Source: Gonium pectorale
Taxonomy: Eukaryota; Chlorophyta; Chlorophyceae; Chlamydomonadales; Volvocaceae
Assembly (NCBI GenBank): GCA_001584585.1
Contig: LSYV01000019.1
Span: 199,644 to 234,539 of the forward strand
Reading direction: 5' to 3'
Length of the DNA stretch: 34,896 bases
The notes beneath the pieces were generated by a model, which made no database searches, had not been told where the DNA came from, and was given only the letters and a program-made list of their open reading frames with translations. Below are positions 22,941 to 33,839 of this stretch, in pieces (the stretch's first letter is position 1; every line of letters begins with the position of its first letter). Both the position numbers and the translations under genes were made by a program.

Positions 22941-25073
22941 GTTCGAGACCAGAAACAGTGTGCAGCAGTATAGGATATATGCATACAACTTTTACAGGTG
23001 TTACAGCAGCCAGACTAATGACATACCCAAAAACTGTAGAATTGCTGTACAGTGATATGCTCCAGTAGAGTATGGTCGCAACCGCACTGATGATTAGAAT
23101 GCCTGGCTACCGGCTCGCTGCCCAAACGTATCATGACATATGTCCTTTCCGCGTGATCTGCCTAATAACCCAAACATTTTATGATATTATTTTGTACTTC
23201 TGGAGACTCTGGTAGCTTCACGCATTGTCAAGCCCTTGGTGTACGCCCTTGGTGTATTGGGCTTGCAATCTGGAAAATGCTGACTGACACAAACAATTCT
23301 CTTGAGCTAGAATCACCGTGCGAACCATTGGTGCCTAGCCCTGCCAGAAGTGTGCAGCACTGACACTTCACACGTTTTTACGCGAGTTATGGACTTTTGT
23401 GATGTCACTGGGTTAGCTATAGTCTACAGGGTGATCCAGGGGACGACGGCCCCGATGGCCCAGACGGCCCCGTCCGAAAAGTTCAGTACCAAAATCTCGA
23501 AGGCCCGAGTTGGTCGCAAGGACCACACAGACAGACGCTGCGTATCATTACAGGTCGCATCTACGTCCATTGCAGCCCCATGGACGGAGCTTGAGCCCAC
23601 CAGCCAGAGAAAACTCTTTCAGGGCGGGTGTACCAGGCGTACGTGTCCACCCTGTGGCGCCGTTGCTTAGCGCAAACTATTTTCCTTTACAAAGGCGTAC
23701 ATTCCTGCAAGGAGGCGTTGCATCGTGTGGCCGGGGGGCCATTGGAATCGAGGACTCACAACCGGCGGCCGGACTTGGCTGACAGTACAAGCACCATTTT
23801 GGCCACGCCTGCCACGGCCATCAGACTACGTCCACAACTAAGCGTTTCGCTCATCCCTCGCCAAGAACTAAGCAGAAATCAAGTGCATGCATGTGACTCT
23901 TGTAACGCCGACTCCTGCCAACGCACCACTGGAACCATCCTAGCTAACGCATGCATACGCAGCCAGTGGGTTCCCAAGAAGCGCAGCGCGTTCATGAGGT
24001 GCCGGCTCCGCACAAGTGTCACAACATCAGTGTCAGAATCTACGATGGACCCGCATCCCAACAGGTCGACCGGACCCCCGGTCAACCATTGGCGTCTCCT
24101 GAGCGCGATCCGCGAAACGCACCACCGGGATCGGCACGCCCACGCCCGTTCCACCATTAATGGTAACGAGGGCCAGGACCCCCGCCGCATAAGTACCGTG
24201 GCAGTTCAAAGAACATTCAGTTTGCACCAGGACTGACCAAGCCGCAACCCGCAAACGCATATGCGTGCCAGATTCTGGGGTAAACCATACCAAACGACGT
24301 GTCTGGCAACGAAGGCTTGCGTTCACGGCTTTCGCAAACAGTATTAGCCGTGCTCCAGCACAAGTTGGCATCCACGGCAGTGGACTTATTTTGGAGGAAA
24401 TCATATCATCCTGAGCGTTCAAGCGATGCCCTCGGAGCGGCCAACACCGCGCGAAACAATACCCAGGCAACGCAACTTCCTCAAAAGGAAGGGTAATCAG
24501 GAGTGGAGCAAATTGACGCGGATCAAGGGACGAAACGTACAGCACAATACGGCCCGAATCCAGAGAGAAAGCTCAAGACGCCGCGAGTGTTGAAATTCTC
24601 CGGTTCATATTGTCTACGGCACAGACACTGCAGACAGCAAACCTACCATGAATTAATTGAATGAGTGAATGACCTTTAGTGGATCAGGCTCCCAAGGAGC
24701 CTCGCCAAGAAAACCGATCCGTCATCAAACCAAGCATCCACGCATATGCAGTTGATGAACTTGCCCACCGCATGACACTCCTCTCTTACATTCCCAGTCC
24801 TTTTGGTTCCTTACGATCGTACATCCACTCTCTCCGCCCACTCTCTCCCTTTCGTCGCCCTTGCCAGCAGCCATGACGCCGGCTTGCTTAGCAAAATCAG
24901 GGCCAACCCAGGTGCGGTCAACCGTGCAATCACCTGAAACAGTGACCGCTGCAGCGTGGTCCACCCATGAACTTACCAAACATACAGTGTCGGCGCGGGA
25001 GTCCGGGGCTTGCAGCTTATGGCTCCTCCCGGCCGCGTACTCCCTGCTGCGCCCCTTCTGTATGCTGTACATT
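22941..25073. other. Spacer between the two methyltransferase genes, no gene seen
   Basis: Local AT content is high at 22960-23240, just upstream of copy A. CCCTTGGTGTA is tandemly doubled near 23234-23255. A minus-strand TGTAA at 24790-24786 suits the 3' end of copy B. Open frames, including the 202-codon plus frame at 23628, lack recognisable motifs. Confidence 0.45.
24786..24790 (-). terminator. Putative TGTAA poly(A) signal of methyltransferase copy B
   Basis: TGTAA is the usual poly(A) signal in Chlamydomonas-type algae. It occurs on the minus strand about 285 bases after the stop at 25074. Assignment is by position only; a five-base motif can occur by chance. Confidence 0.4.
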
Positions 25074-27105
25074 TCACAGTCGGCGAATATAGAAGACACG
25101 CGCTGTTGCTTTGCCGCCCCAGAAGGTAGGGTGCAGCTCGATTATCGATTCCTCGACGCCCTCAACGTGCCAGCCGCTCAAGGGGTTGAAGACCGAGAGC
25201 AAGTCCGGCACAGTTATGCGCCTGCAAGGCAAATAAAGCCCGTCAGAGGCCAGCTCGAGAAAGCCATTCAGGTGTGGAGAGGAGTGGAGATGCAGGGGAA
25301 CAACGGACCTATCCTTTCACGTACAGAGAGCGCTAAGGTTCGCCAGTCCAGGTGGTGTATCGCCGCGCATGTTCGCGGCGCGTTGCTAGCGGAACAGCCT
25401 CGGAACCAGCGCATGATGTGCTCGTGCGTGCTAATAGCATCGCTAGAATGCTCATGGATCATGGCTACCTCATGCGGTACTCAGCAATGCATGGCGGAAC
25501 AGGAAAACGGCGCGCAGTTCAGTTGTGCGCTCCCGTCCAGCCGCGTGGCGCCCGGAATGTACGAGACTCACGTGTCACTCGGCTGCACCCACCTGGGTCC
25601 TCCCGGCCGCGTCTCCTCCTCCGACATGCAGTTCATGTAGATGAGCCCACCAGGCCGGAGCAGCCGGTGCAGCGTGGACACGTACGGGTCCCGATCCGAG
25701 TCGGAGAAGCAATGGAAGGTAGACGAGTCGAGCACGACGCTGTAGCTCCCGTTGGCTTGCGGTCCGAGGGTCTCCGGCATCCGCTGCGCGTCCTGCTGCA
25801 GAAGGTCGCCCACCTCCAGCGCCACACGGCCCCGCATGCCGCGGAGGCCCGCCTTGGCAGAGGCAAACTCCAAGCACCGTGCGACCTGTGAGGGTACGGT
25901 ATTTATGCGAGAAACAGGTGGCTCAGTGAGCACCTCGGCAGCAGGGAGCGAGCAGGGCTACTCCATAATGATGCCGACTCCAAGTAGGCGGCCTCAGCGG
26001 CAGCATCACGAGTCCCTTCCGTTTTCACGCAACACATCCTGAGAACTAATAACAAGACAGCGACAAGTCCTGCAAGAGCTTTTAATCCTATACAGTCAAG
26101 CACACCCACCACGTCCACCGCCACCACATCGGCCCCGGGGCAGGCCTTTGCGATGTACAGTGCGTTGTCGCCGATGCCGCAGCCCGCGTCCAGCACTCGG
26201 CCGGAGAAGCCGCCCTTGCGTACAAGGTCGCGGACGAACTGCTGCGGCCTGCAGGGCGCAAATGCGGTGCTTTTGCCGTTATTCGGACTGGCGCTCGTGC
26301 CGTGGGAAACATGCGGGCGCAGGGGCGCACAAGCTAGACGCTAGAACCTGTGTCGGTCCTGCCGTACAGAATTCTTTATGACCGGCACAGTGTACTTTAC
26401 CAGATAGGCGCTGGGATGTATGCGCTACGACAAACAGCTTATGGTTTGTGCCCCTGCGGTAGGGAGCGTAATTCCCAAAGAGCAGCCCCGGTCTCACAAG
26501 CAGGCCCGCCAGACAACATACAGGCGAGTGGGCACTTACCGGTGGATCTCCCACGGCGCAAGCCCTGTCCCAGCCACCTTTGCGATGACCTGGATGAGGC
26601 AAGAAAACGCCGTGCCAGGTCCAAGTGTCCATGGGTTACAGTGCCAAGCAGGATGACCAGTAGAATGACCGTCATTGGTCGCATGTCAGAATGCTGCGGA
26701 AATAAATGCATCCCTGTAATAAGGATGTTAGTAAACCCCTTGTGTAGGGAGACCAGGGGCCACAGAATGCTAACCCCACCCTCACAAGTCCCTCCACCCC
26801 ACCTTGGCTTTAGGAACACCGCCGGGTGTCCAGTGCTTTCCACTGCCGATAAACTTGTGGATGCTCGCTATTTGCAAATCCGGTCCGTCGTCGCTATCAG
26901 GCTCCTCGTCCAAGTGCAGGTCATCCATCATCTCCTCACCGACGGACCCGAGACCAGATGAAGAGTTAATGACGAAATCAAACTCATCCGTTAGCGCACC
27001 GTGGGACTCCGGCTCAGGCCCCAGGATAACACCCTTGACTGGCTCCTCCTTGACGAGCGCGCCGCTGCCGCCATGGGCACATCCAAGCGTTTGCGATCCT
27101 GGCAT
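25074..27105 (-). CDS. Class I SAM-dependent methyltransferase, copy B
   Basis: Exons on the minus strand: 27105-26803, 26589-26540, 26248-26110, 25885-25593, 25221-25074 (stop TGA), 310 residues. Intron positions and phases equal those of copy A, and exons 2, 3 and 5 have equal lengths (50, 139 and 148 nt). Residues 1-101 hold an acidic run (LHLDEEPDSDDGPD) and HKFIGSGKHWTPGGVPKAK. The fold follows as GTGLAPWEIHRPQQFVRDL, motif I VLDAGCGIGDNALYIAK, VVAVDV, SVVLDSSTFHCF, LRPGGLIYMNCMSEEETRP and a C-terminal ELHPTFWGGKATARVFYIRRL. No signal peptide is visible from this ATG; an extra 5' exon is possible. Role: S-adenosylmethionine-dependent methyl transfer, substrate unknown. It is a tandem paralog of copy A and is transcribed divergently from the ITPase gene, with about 300 bp between start codons. 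Confidence 0.8.
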
Positions 27106-27407
27106 CGCTGCTTTATGGCCGAACGGGTGTTGCCTCTAGGCCGCCAAAGTCTCTCAGTTACCACATCTTTTAAGACAGCAATATGTTTGCATGGGGATTG
27201 CTTGTAAGTTCTGAATTCAGACAGCACGAATGGCCGCATCCCGACCACGTATACCACCACGTACCACCACGTACGGCCAGTGGAAAGGTCAGGCTTCCAG
27301 CCCGATAGCTCCGAATTGTGAGCTACATGTTGCGTCATCGTCTCGCCAGAGGGTTTAAACGCGCTGACGCAGCGCCTTGCCTGCGACGTGCAGTCCATAC
27401 GACCGTG
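27106..27407. promoter_or_regulatory. Shared divergent promoter region
   Basis: The minus-strand methyltransferase copy B starts at 27105 and the plus-strand ITPase at 27408 (or 27327), so both promoters must lie mainly here. A CCACGTA-type motif is repeated near 27243-27270. No TATA box is obvious. The call rests on gene arrangement only. Confidence 0.45.
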
Positions 27408-30400
27408 ATGGCCACACCAAGCAAAATCCACTTCGCCACGGGCAATAAGAAGAAGCTCGAGGAGGTGAGAGCATGGGGGGCTACCGGGGGTTACCCGGGG
27501 GTGGACTGGCGCGGAGGTAGAGGCCCTGCCCCTTCGCAGCACGCCCGTCTGCATCGGGTTCAGCGGGTTCAATCAGACATCAACCCTCCTCGCGGCGTCC
27601 TCGGACGCACAATTGCAGGTGACAGCGATCCTGCAGGCCGGCGCGGCGCTCCCTTTTGAGGTGGCTGCGGCCAAGCTGGACCTGCCAGAGCTCCAGGTGC
27701 CCGTGTTCCCAACCGCCTGCCTGACTTTGTCCCGGCCGTGGCGCCGGTCATCTATCCTGGGATAATCCTGCGCTCCGAGCACCGTACCGCCCCACCGCAC
27801 CGCGGCACGCGTACACGGCCCTGTTTGTGGCACAGCCAGACCCACCTGGCTCCCCAGCTGCAACTATAGTGCCAAACGCAGCAGTTCAGCGGCGACTGTC
27901 TACCGTCGGTCAGGCCGCGCACAACCCCACAAACTGTACATGAAAAAGGCGCACTGCGCCGTCGGTGGTGTTTTGTGTAGTCGGCATACTCCCATTCGTT
28001 AGCTCTCAACCCATCAGGGCAGAAACCAACAGGAGCGAACTCCCGGCCCACCGCCTGCAGGGCGAGCCGGAGGAGATCTCCAAGGAGAAGTGCCGCATCG
28101 CGGCTAAGCTGGTGAGGATGCATTGGCTGTTGACCCGAGGTTCCTCTGCGGGGGACGCCACTGGCCCGACAGGGCTGTAAGGCCGCTCCGTTGCCTCCCT
28201 GGCTTGATGTTTACTGATACCGTTGCCCCCTGTCCGCGTGGCATTCGGCCTGTTGTTTGCGGGTGTCGTTGCCCCGGGCAGCCCCCGCCCGTGTGGCAGC
28301 CACGTGCTTCCAGGGATGGAAGTGCCAATTGGTTTGGCCCCCCAACGCCGTGCACTACAGGTCGGTGGCGCGGTGATGGTGGAGGACACGTCGCTCTGCT
28401 TCAACGCGCTACATGGTCTGCCTGGTACGACCGTAACCGTGGGAGGCGCGCGGTCGTTGGCGGTTGGCTGATCATGCGGTGTTGAAAAGGAAAACGCATA
28501 CGACGAGCGTAAGCGCGAAAGTGATGGCGTCGGTGTAGGACCCAGCTCCAGAGGCAGTCGAAGGGGCGACGTCCCTGCATGTTAGTTCGGCGGCGACCAC
28601 CACCGTAGCCCCCGATGCGGCCCAGAATCCTCTCTGCGGTGTGTTCGGTGTGACTGCGCACTGTCCCCGCTTGCGGTTTTGTGCATGCGCTTTTGCCTTG
28701 TTCTCGGCGAGGGGAAGACGACGCCGCACCGAACCGAGGCCGTGGGCCCTCCGGCCTTGCGCCTCAGCGCGGTGACTTGGCTCCAAGCCATAGGGCTTCC
28801 ACTTGGGGTCTGTCACGCTTTCCATCTCCTACGTCCTCCCTCGTTTACCCAGATATGCACACACTTACCCGCGCCCACGGGGCGTGCTGGGAGGCCCGTC
28901 CACCATCGCTTTCTGCCGCACGGATGGACCAATTTGGGCCATCACAATGGAGGGAATGATCCGATGCAACAGTAAACGGGACGCTGTGCACGCCTACGGG
29001 CCCCACGCGCTCCGTTTACCCTGCTGCGCTTGCTTCGTGCCCCCACATTCCAAACTGCCAGTCTGTGGCAGGCGGGCGCCCGGGCGAACGCCCCGCATTC
29101 GGTAGTAACACTGCTTCTCAAATTGCCAAAGCCCCTGACGCGGGGCGCACTGAGGGAGGTCATTCCCGCCCTCCCTTTTCTTTCCCTTCGCCCTCGCTTT
29201 TGAGTGCCGCTGCCCTATGCCCGTCGTACGCTACCCCGGCACAGGCCCTTACATTAAGTGGTTTTTGGAGAAGCTCGGCCACGACGGACTCAACCGAATG
29301 TTGGGTGAGTTGTCTTGACGCACGAAAGACGGACATCTGCAATCTAAATCGCATGCCGGACAGGTGTGTGTAGGTGTGCGTTGAGTGGTGCACGCAGTTG
29401 GCGTCGCAAAAGCTCACGCCGGCACAGCCGGCTCGTGGCTTCTCCATCGCTGTCGGTGCGTGCACGCGAGTGCGTGCGGTAGTGTGGCATATCGCTCACA
29501 GAGGACTGGACCACAGAGGACTGGACCACAGAGGACTGGACCACAGGCTAGGCGAGCGTTCCGAGCCTTCTGGGCTGTGGGCTGTGCTGTAGGTGCAGAT
29601 GCAGATAACAGGCTCCCCATAGAGGGGCTGCAGGCCCCACGAGCCGATGGGCTCCCGGCCCGCCTTAGCAAAGAGGGTGAAACACCCTTTCGAGTCTGTT
29701 GTTTCGAGTCTGTTGTCTGTTGTTTATGCAAGCATGCCTCCTGGTCTGTGTGCGCCGCGGTACGCAACAGGTGGCATAGCTGAGCGTCGGGACGCGCTGT
29801 CGCATGTTGGTCTGCAGTAGGGAGCCCCGCGTGCGTACCAGCGCAGGGCCATTCGGAAGGCTTGCTTTCTGAGCCTCATAAAGATCATCGTTCCGCGCCG
29901 CCCTGTCTGGCCGCCCATGCCACCTTGGGGCCTTGCCCGGCATCTTTGAGCGCCGCTTAGAGCCCCGTGGCCGCCCCCCCCCCACGAAGAGAAGCCTGCC
30001 GTGCGTTCCCTCCCAACAGCCGGATTCGAGGACAAGACGGCCTACGCGCAGTGCATCTTTGCGTACACTCCAGGTACGCGTCTTACGTACGGACATGTGG
30101 TTGCTGTCAGCCAATGCGTTGCATACGGCCAGCGTGTTTTGTAGATAGACAAGTAGTGCGTGGCATCCACAGACGGGATCGAGCATCTTCGTACACGTGG
30201 CAGACCCAGCTCTGCACATCCGGCTTGTTGAGGCTCGAGTTACCTTGAATAGTGTCATGCCACGGACACACGCCCCGTTTTCCCCGCTGGCGTAGCCCGC
30301 CTAAACACCCACTGTGCCTCTCCCCGCCCCATCGCGTAGGGCCTGACACGGAGCCAGTGGTTTTCGTGGGCAAGACGCCGGGGCGCATCGTGCCCGCCCG

Positions 30401-31828
30401 AGGCCCCACCGACTTTGGCTGGGATCCCGTCTTCGAGCCGGAGGGTGAGCTGTAGCACCCCGTGCGGGCCGTGGCACGTGCAGGGCGCAAGCATGAGGAT
30501 GGCTTGAGTATTTGAACTCTCCACAAGTAAGGGGTACAGCGGCAGAAAAGCCCGTGATCAGAGGGAGGCCAGTCCGTGGAACCCAGGAGAGTCTGGGGCC
30601 GGGGGAGAATCCCTTCGCAGGGCGTCGCCCGAGGCTACGGGGACTTCGGCTGGGGCCTGCCTTAAAGCCGGGTGGTGATCAACACTATCCAGCCTGATAC
30701 GGGGCTGACTGATACGGGGCTGACTGCACGGTGGCAGTGCTGCTGGCAGGTTGGAGTCTGTGTATGGCCTGCAGAGGGGTCGCCGGCTCCAAGATCGTGC
30801 ATGGTGTATGCATGGTGTATGTTGGGGGCAATCGAGTGTACGGGTTTGCGGTTTGCGCATCACCTCAGGCTTCAGCCAGACTGGCCAGGGCAGCAGAGCG
30901 CCAGCCACCACGGCTGCTCACGGCCTGCGCACTGCGTCGTCTAAAGCTACGGGACCGCTGTCTCGGGCATGGCCGGCGATGTCACGGCGCAGGGGCGCAC
31001 GTTGCAAAGGGCTGCACTTCCGCCCGCGTTCCCTTGGTTTACGTGCCTCCTCATAGCTGTTTACCCCAACATATGACCAGGATTCGACAAGACATACGCT
31101 GAGTTGGACAAGGAGACCAAGAACAAGATCTCCCATAGGTGCGAACTAACGGCGTGGTAGTGGGTATTGCAGTCAGCAGCTGCGGGTCGTAGCGGCAATG
31201 ATGGGAAAGTAGATGGTGGAAGCGTAGGGAGCTCGCCATCTTCAGTTACTCACTCGGCCGACTCAGTCGGTCGCACTCTGAGGAGTCCACAGCCTAGGCT
31301 CCCTGTCGCTGTGGGACTGGTCTACCCAGGCGGTGGCATGATGGAGGGACAGCAACGTTGCAATCGTTGACATCTCGTCATGAAATGGACAGTGGCAGGG
31401 ATGCTGGCGAACGGGGAAGGCGCATGGCGGGGCGGGGCGGTGGATGCGGCATGAAGGGGCACCGCGCCGGGACGGGGGATGCCATGTCGACACACAGACG
31501 GGCAGCGCACCGGACTTGGCCCGTATGCCATGTCGTTCCAAATGTGTGATGAGCACCCCATGCCATGGGCGCTCCGGTTCTGCACCTGTCTGGCACGACC
31601 AGCCTTCCTGCTCCGGGCCGGCACGCAAAAAAAGTAGCCTTCATTGTTCCTGGTCCACTTCTTTTGGCTGCATTCCAGACAGCCAGAAACGATTGTTGCG
31701 TGAGGGACCAGCGAGCTTAGGTCCGTAGGGCGACACATGATGACTCGAGCTCGTATGGCCCTTGTTGACGCAGGTACCGCTCGCTGGATCTGCTGCGGTC
31801 GTACCTCTTGGAGCATGCAGCGAAGTAA
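27408..31828 (+). CDS. ITPA: Inosine/xanthosine triphosphate pyrophosphatase (ITPase, HAM1/ITPA family)
   Basis: Nine exons: 27408-27464, 27619-27696, 28061-28111, 28361-28424, 29245-29304, 30020-30073, 30340-30444, 31081-31138, 31774-31828 (stop TAA). The 582 nt encode 193 residues, normal for the family, and every phase matches. Family hallmarks appear in order: [10 protein letters not shown] (10-19, triphosphate binding), [38 protein letters not shown] (69-90, metal and base pocket), [25 protein letters not shown] (142-157) and KNKISHRYRSL (170-180) with the conserved Ser-His-Arg. The enzyme hydrolyses ITP, dITP and XTP to the monophosphate and pyrophosphate, keeping deaminated purines out of DNA and RNA. 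An in-frame ATG at 27327 would add 27 basic residues (MLRHRLARGFKRAD and so on, ending RRAVHTTV), a possible organelle-targeting peptide. I chose 27408 because it matches the usual family start. Introns carry several short repeats. Confidence 0.96.
29497..29546 (+). repeat. Three-copy 15-bp tandem repeat in ITPase intron 5
   Basis: The unit CACAGAGGACTGGAC is repeated three times without a mismatch, then trails into CACAGG. It is intronic and non-coding. Confidence 0.85.
29590..29688 (+). repeat. Dispersed repeat, copy 2, in ITPase intron 5
   Basis: It aligns with 17251-17358 on the same strand over about 100 bp (for example ATAACAGGCTCCCC, CACGAGCCGATGGGCTCCC and AAACACCC). It lies about 45 bp after the 15-bp tandem repeat. 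A short TTCGAGTCTGTTG duplication follows at about 29688-29716. Confidence 0.75.
30695..30724 (+). repeat. Two-copy 15-bp tandem repeat in ITPase intron 7
   Basis: TGATACGGGGCTGAC occurs twice in succession. A second small duplication, CATGGTGTATG twice, lies at about 30800-30822 in the same intron. Confidence 0.8.
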
Positions 31829-33002
31829 GGTCGGAGAACCGAGCGACGAGTGCAGGAGCCAAGCGGACAGAGCTCTCCTTACCGGGTGGAGCCAGTACGT
31901 GATCTGGGGAGCGGTGCCGGAAGCGGTACGGAGCAAATGCGCCAATTTGCCTGGGGTTGCCTAAGGTCCCATGCCTGGGGGTGCTTTCTCCCCTAGGTTG
32001 GCGTAGTTGACAAGTGCCAAGTTGCGTGGCTGGTGGCAATTGCACGGGGTGGCGACGGTCGAGTGCGTGATTGGTTTGGACCCGCGGCTGTGCCGGTGAC
32101 ACCGTTATTACGCCGTTGCCGATGCGTCGATGCGCCGCAACATTGCTTCGGACCGGCCTGGCCAATCCCAACGTGCCGAAGCGACTGTGTTTACCGTACT
32201 CGAGGTTTGTCGGAGGTCGGGGGTGGGGGGCAGCACACTGCACGTGGGCGAACAAGGGCTCCAGAGCGCTCCCCCAAGGGCTGGCGCTTGGGCTGGCGGG
32301 GGCAGAGGCGATGGCATGCGTTGAAGGGATCGCCTTAGACAGCTGTGGTGCCGGCGGGTGCAGGGCCCATCAGTGCAGTACGAGCGTGTGACGCCCAGTG
32401 TAACGCGGATGACGTCAGGAGCGACGTTCTCCCTGGGTCATCCATGGAATTGCGGCGCTGTGAATAGTGCGAGTGTGTGGGGAGCACGGCGCTCCGCGGT
32501 GGTAGCATAATGCTGCTGCGGGTGGAAGGCGTGAGCCGGTGAGCCAGATTCAAGTGGACTGACACTCTGCAAGTACTCAAGATTAGAAAACCTGCATCAA
32601 ATGCTTTACCACAGCTGACGTTGCGCGACGGCAGATGTATGTATGTGCTACCAGGTCCAGGTGTCCACCTGTCTTCCGGCGAATTAGGACGAGTTCACAA
32701 GGTACCCACCCATGAGCCGGATCAGGGGAGCCCCATGTATGTTTGGACCTGTGGATCTCCCCTAAGCCGGATGGCCGCCCGGACGTGTACAGCACGGTGA
32801 GCCCGGTCAGTACGGCCAGTTTACGGCCAGTTTCTGTACTTATGGGCTGCGGAGAGTGCCCCCCCCCCTGCGCATTGCCAATAAGCCAGGTTATCGACAC
32901 AAACACGTGCCGAGCGTGCTCAGCCCGGCATGGATGTGGCGATAACTAAGCCTCGAAGCTTCGTGTTCGCTTCAAACAGAGCTTGTGTTGTGGTCCATTG
33001 CA
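31829..33002. other. 3' flank of the ITPase gene, no further gene seen
   Basis: It holds the likely ITPase 3' UTR up to about 32420, then sequence without recognised coding content. ACGGCCAGTTT is tandemly doubled near 32813-32833. Around 32749-32760 on the minus strand a short stretch reads GAGATCCACAG/gt, like the end of methyltransferase exon 2, but the rest of that exon is not convincing. Confidence 0.4.
32399..32403 (+). terminator. Putative TGTAA poly(A) signal of the ITPase gene
   Basis: TGTAA lies about 570 bases after the ITPase stop codon, a reasonable 3' UTR length for this algal group. Assignment is by motif and position only. Confidence 0.4.
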
Positions 33003-33227
33003 CATGGGGGATCTGTCGGTGAAGATGCTCTCTCACCCGACAAGTTGATCGGAAGCCCCAGTTCCACCTCGCTTGGGGCATCCCCAAGCCTTACGAATGA
33101 AACGCCATCGTGCCGCATGGCACCCAGCTGCCGAAACCGTGCTTGAACAGAGCGCACGGGCCCCTTTCGCCTTGCAGATCTTCGCTCATGCCGCGGGGAC
33201 TGGGCTGACGCCCTGGGAGATTCACAG
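33003..33227 (+). pseudogene. Broken third copy of the methyltransferase gene (exon 1 end plus exon 2)
   Basis: On the plus strand, 33009-33056 reads GSVGEDALSPDKLIGS, which matches copy B GSVGEEMMDD...HKFIGS. After a frame change it reads HLAWGIPKPY (to about 33095), like HWTPGGVPKAK. At 33178-33227, behind a cttgcag acceptor, a 50-nt exon reads IFAHAAGTGLTPWEIH. Its length and phase equal those of exon 2 in both intact copies. Its donor is TT instead of GT, and no exon 3 with the SAM-binding motif follows before the retrotransposon. It is therefore a fragment in inverse orientation to the two tandem genes, not a working gene. Confidence 0.65.
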
Positions 33228-33739
33228 TTCCAAACATGCAGGACGCAGCGTGTGTTACGTATGCGTGACGGAATGCTTAAATCAGGTCTGAAAGGAAGCA
33301 GCAAAGCAACCGGCAGCCCAAGGGCTAAGGACCCTCGGCCAGACTAAGCCATACAGCGTGTGGCGTGAGCTCACCCGCCTGGTGCAGATGACGCTGCTGT
33401 GGAGGGTGCTGTCTTTCTGTAGGTCCTCTGTTAGGCGGTTTGCAGGCGTGTAGGTGTTCGGGTTTCCTGCTCTTGCTAGGGGGTGCGGTCTGTGGAGCTT
33501 CAGTAGGTTTGTTTTGCAGCAAGCGGCTGTACGCAGGGTGGTCCTCCGCGGGCCACACACTCAGTCGCAGGGCACGGGGTAGAGGGTTGGTAGGCATATT
33601 CAGTAGAGAAGCCCTGGGGCGCATTCATCTCTAGACCGTGGGTTGGGGGGCGGGGAGGGGGGAAGCGCTGAGCTGCGGGGGGCAGTGAGTGCTTCATTGT
33701 GGCTGATGAGGCTGGGACCTGAATGGCTGATGTGTGATG
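33228..33739. other. Stretch between methyltransferase remnant and retrotransposon, nothing recognised
   Basis: No coding motif, repeat or RNA gene was recognised. The 5' breakpoint of the retrotransposon probably lies near its right end. Confidence 0.4.
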
Positions 33740-33839
33740 ACCCCTCTACCCCACCCAGCCATAACGCCCCACGCCGAACTGCGTATGGCTGCCCTGGCTG
33801 ACAACCCGTTGTATTTCAGGGAGCGCATAGCAGCAGTAG

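Noticed and set aside
23628..23700. Plus-strand AYVSTLWRRCLAQ resembling methyltransferase DPYVSTLHRLLRPGG
   Set aside because: The match is short, no other exon motif surrounds it in order, and the following residues do not fit. Chance similarity is likely.
26590..26690. Signal-peptide-like minus frame MRPMTVILLVILLGTVTHGH
   Set aside because: It lies in intron 1 of methyltransferase copy B, and its frame does not join exon 2. A first exon here would drop the conserved KFIGSGKHW segment that is also seen in the plus-strand remnant.
32749..32800. Minus-strand GAGATCCACAG/gt resembling the end of methyltransferase exon 2
   Set aside because: Only EIHR is shared at protein level and the GTGLAP part is absent. 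It may be a second fragment of the third copy, but I cannot separate it from chance.
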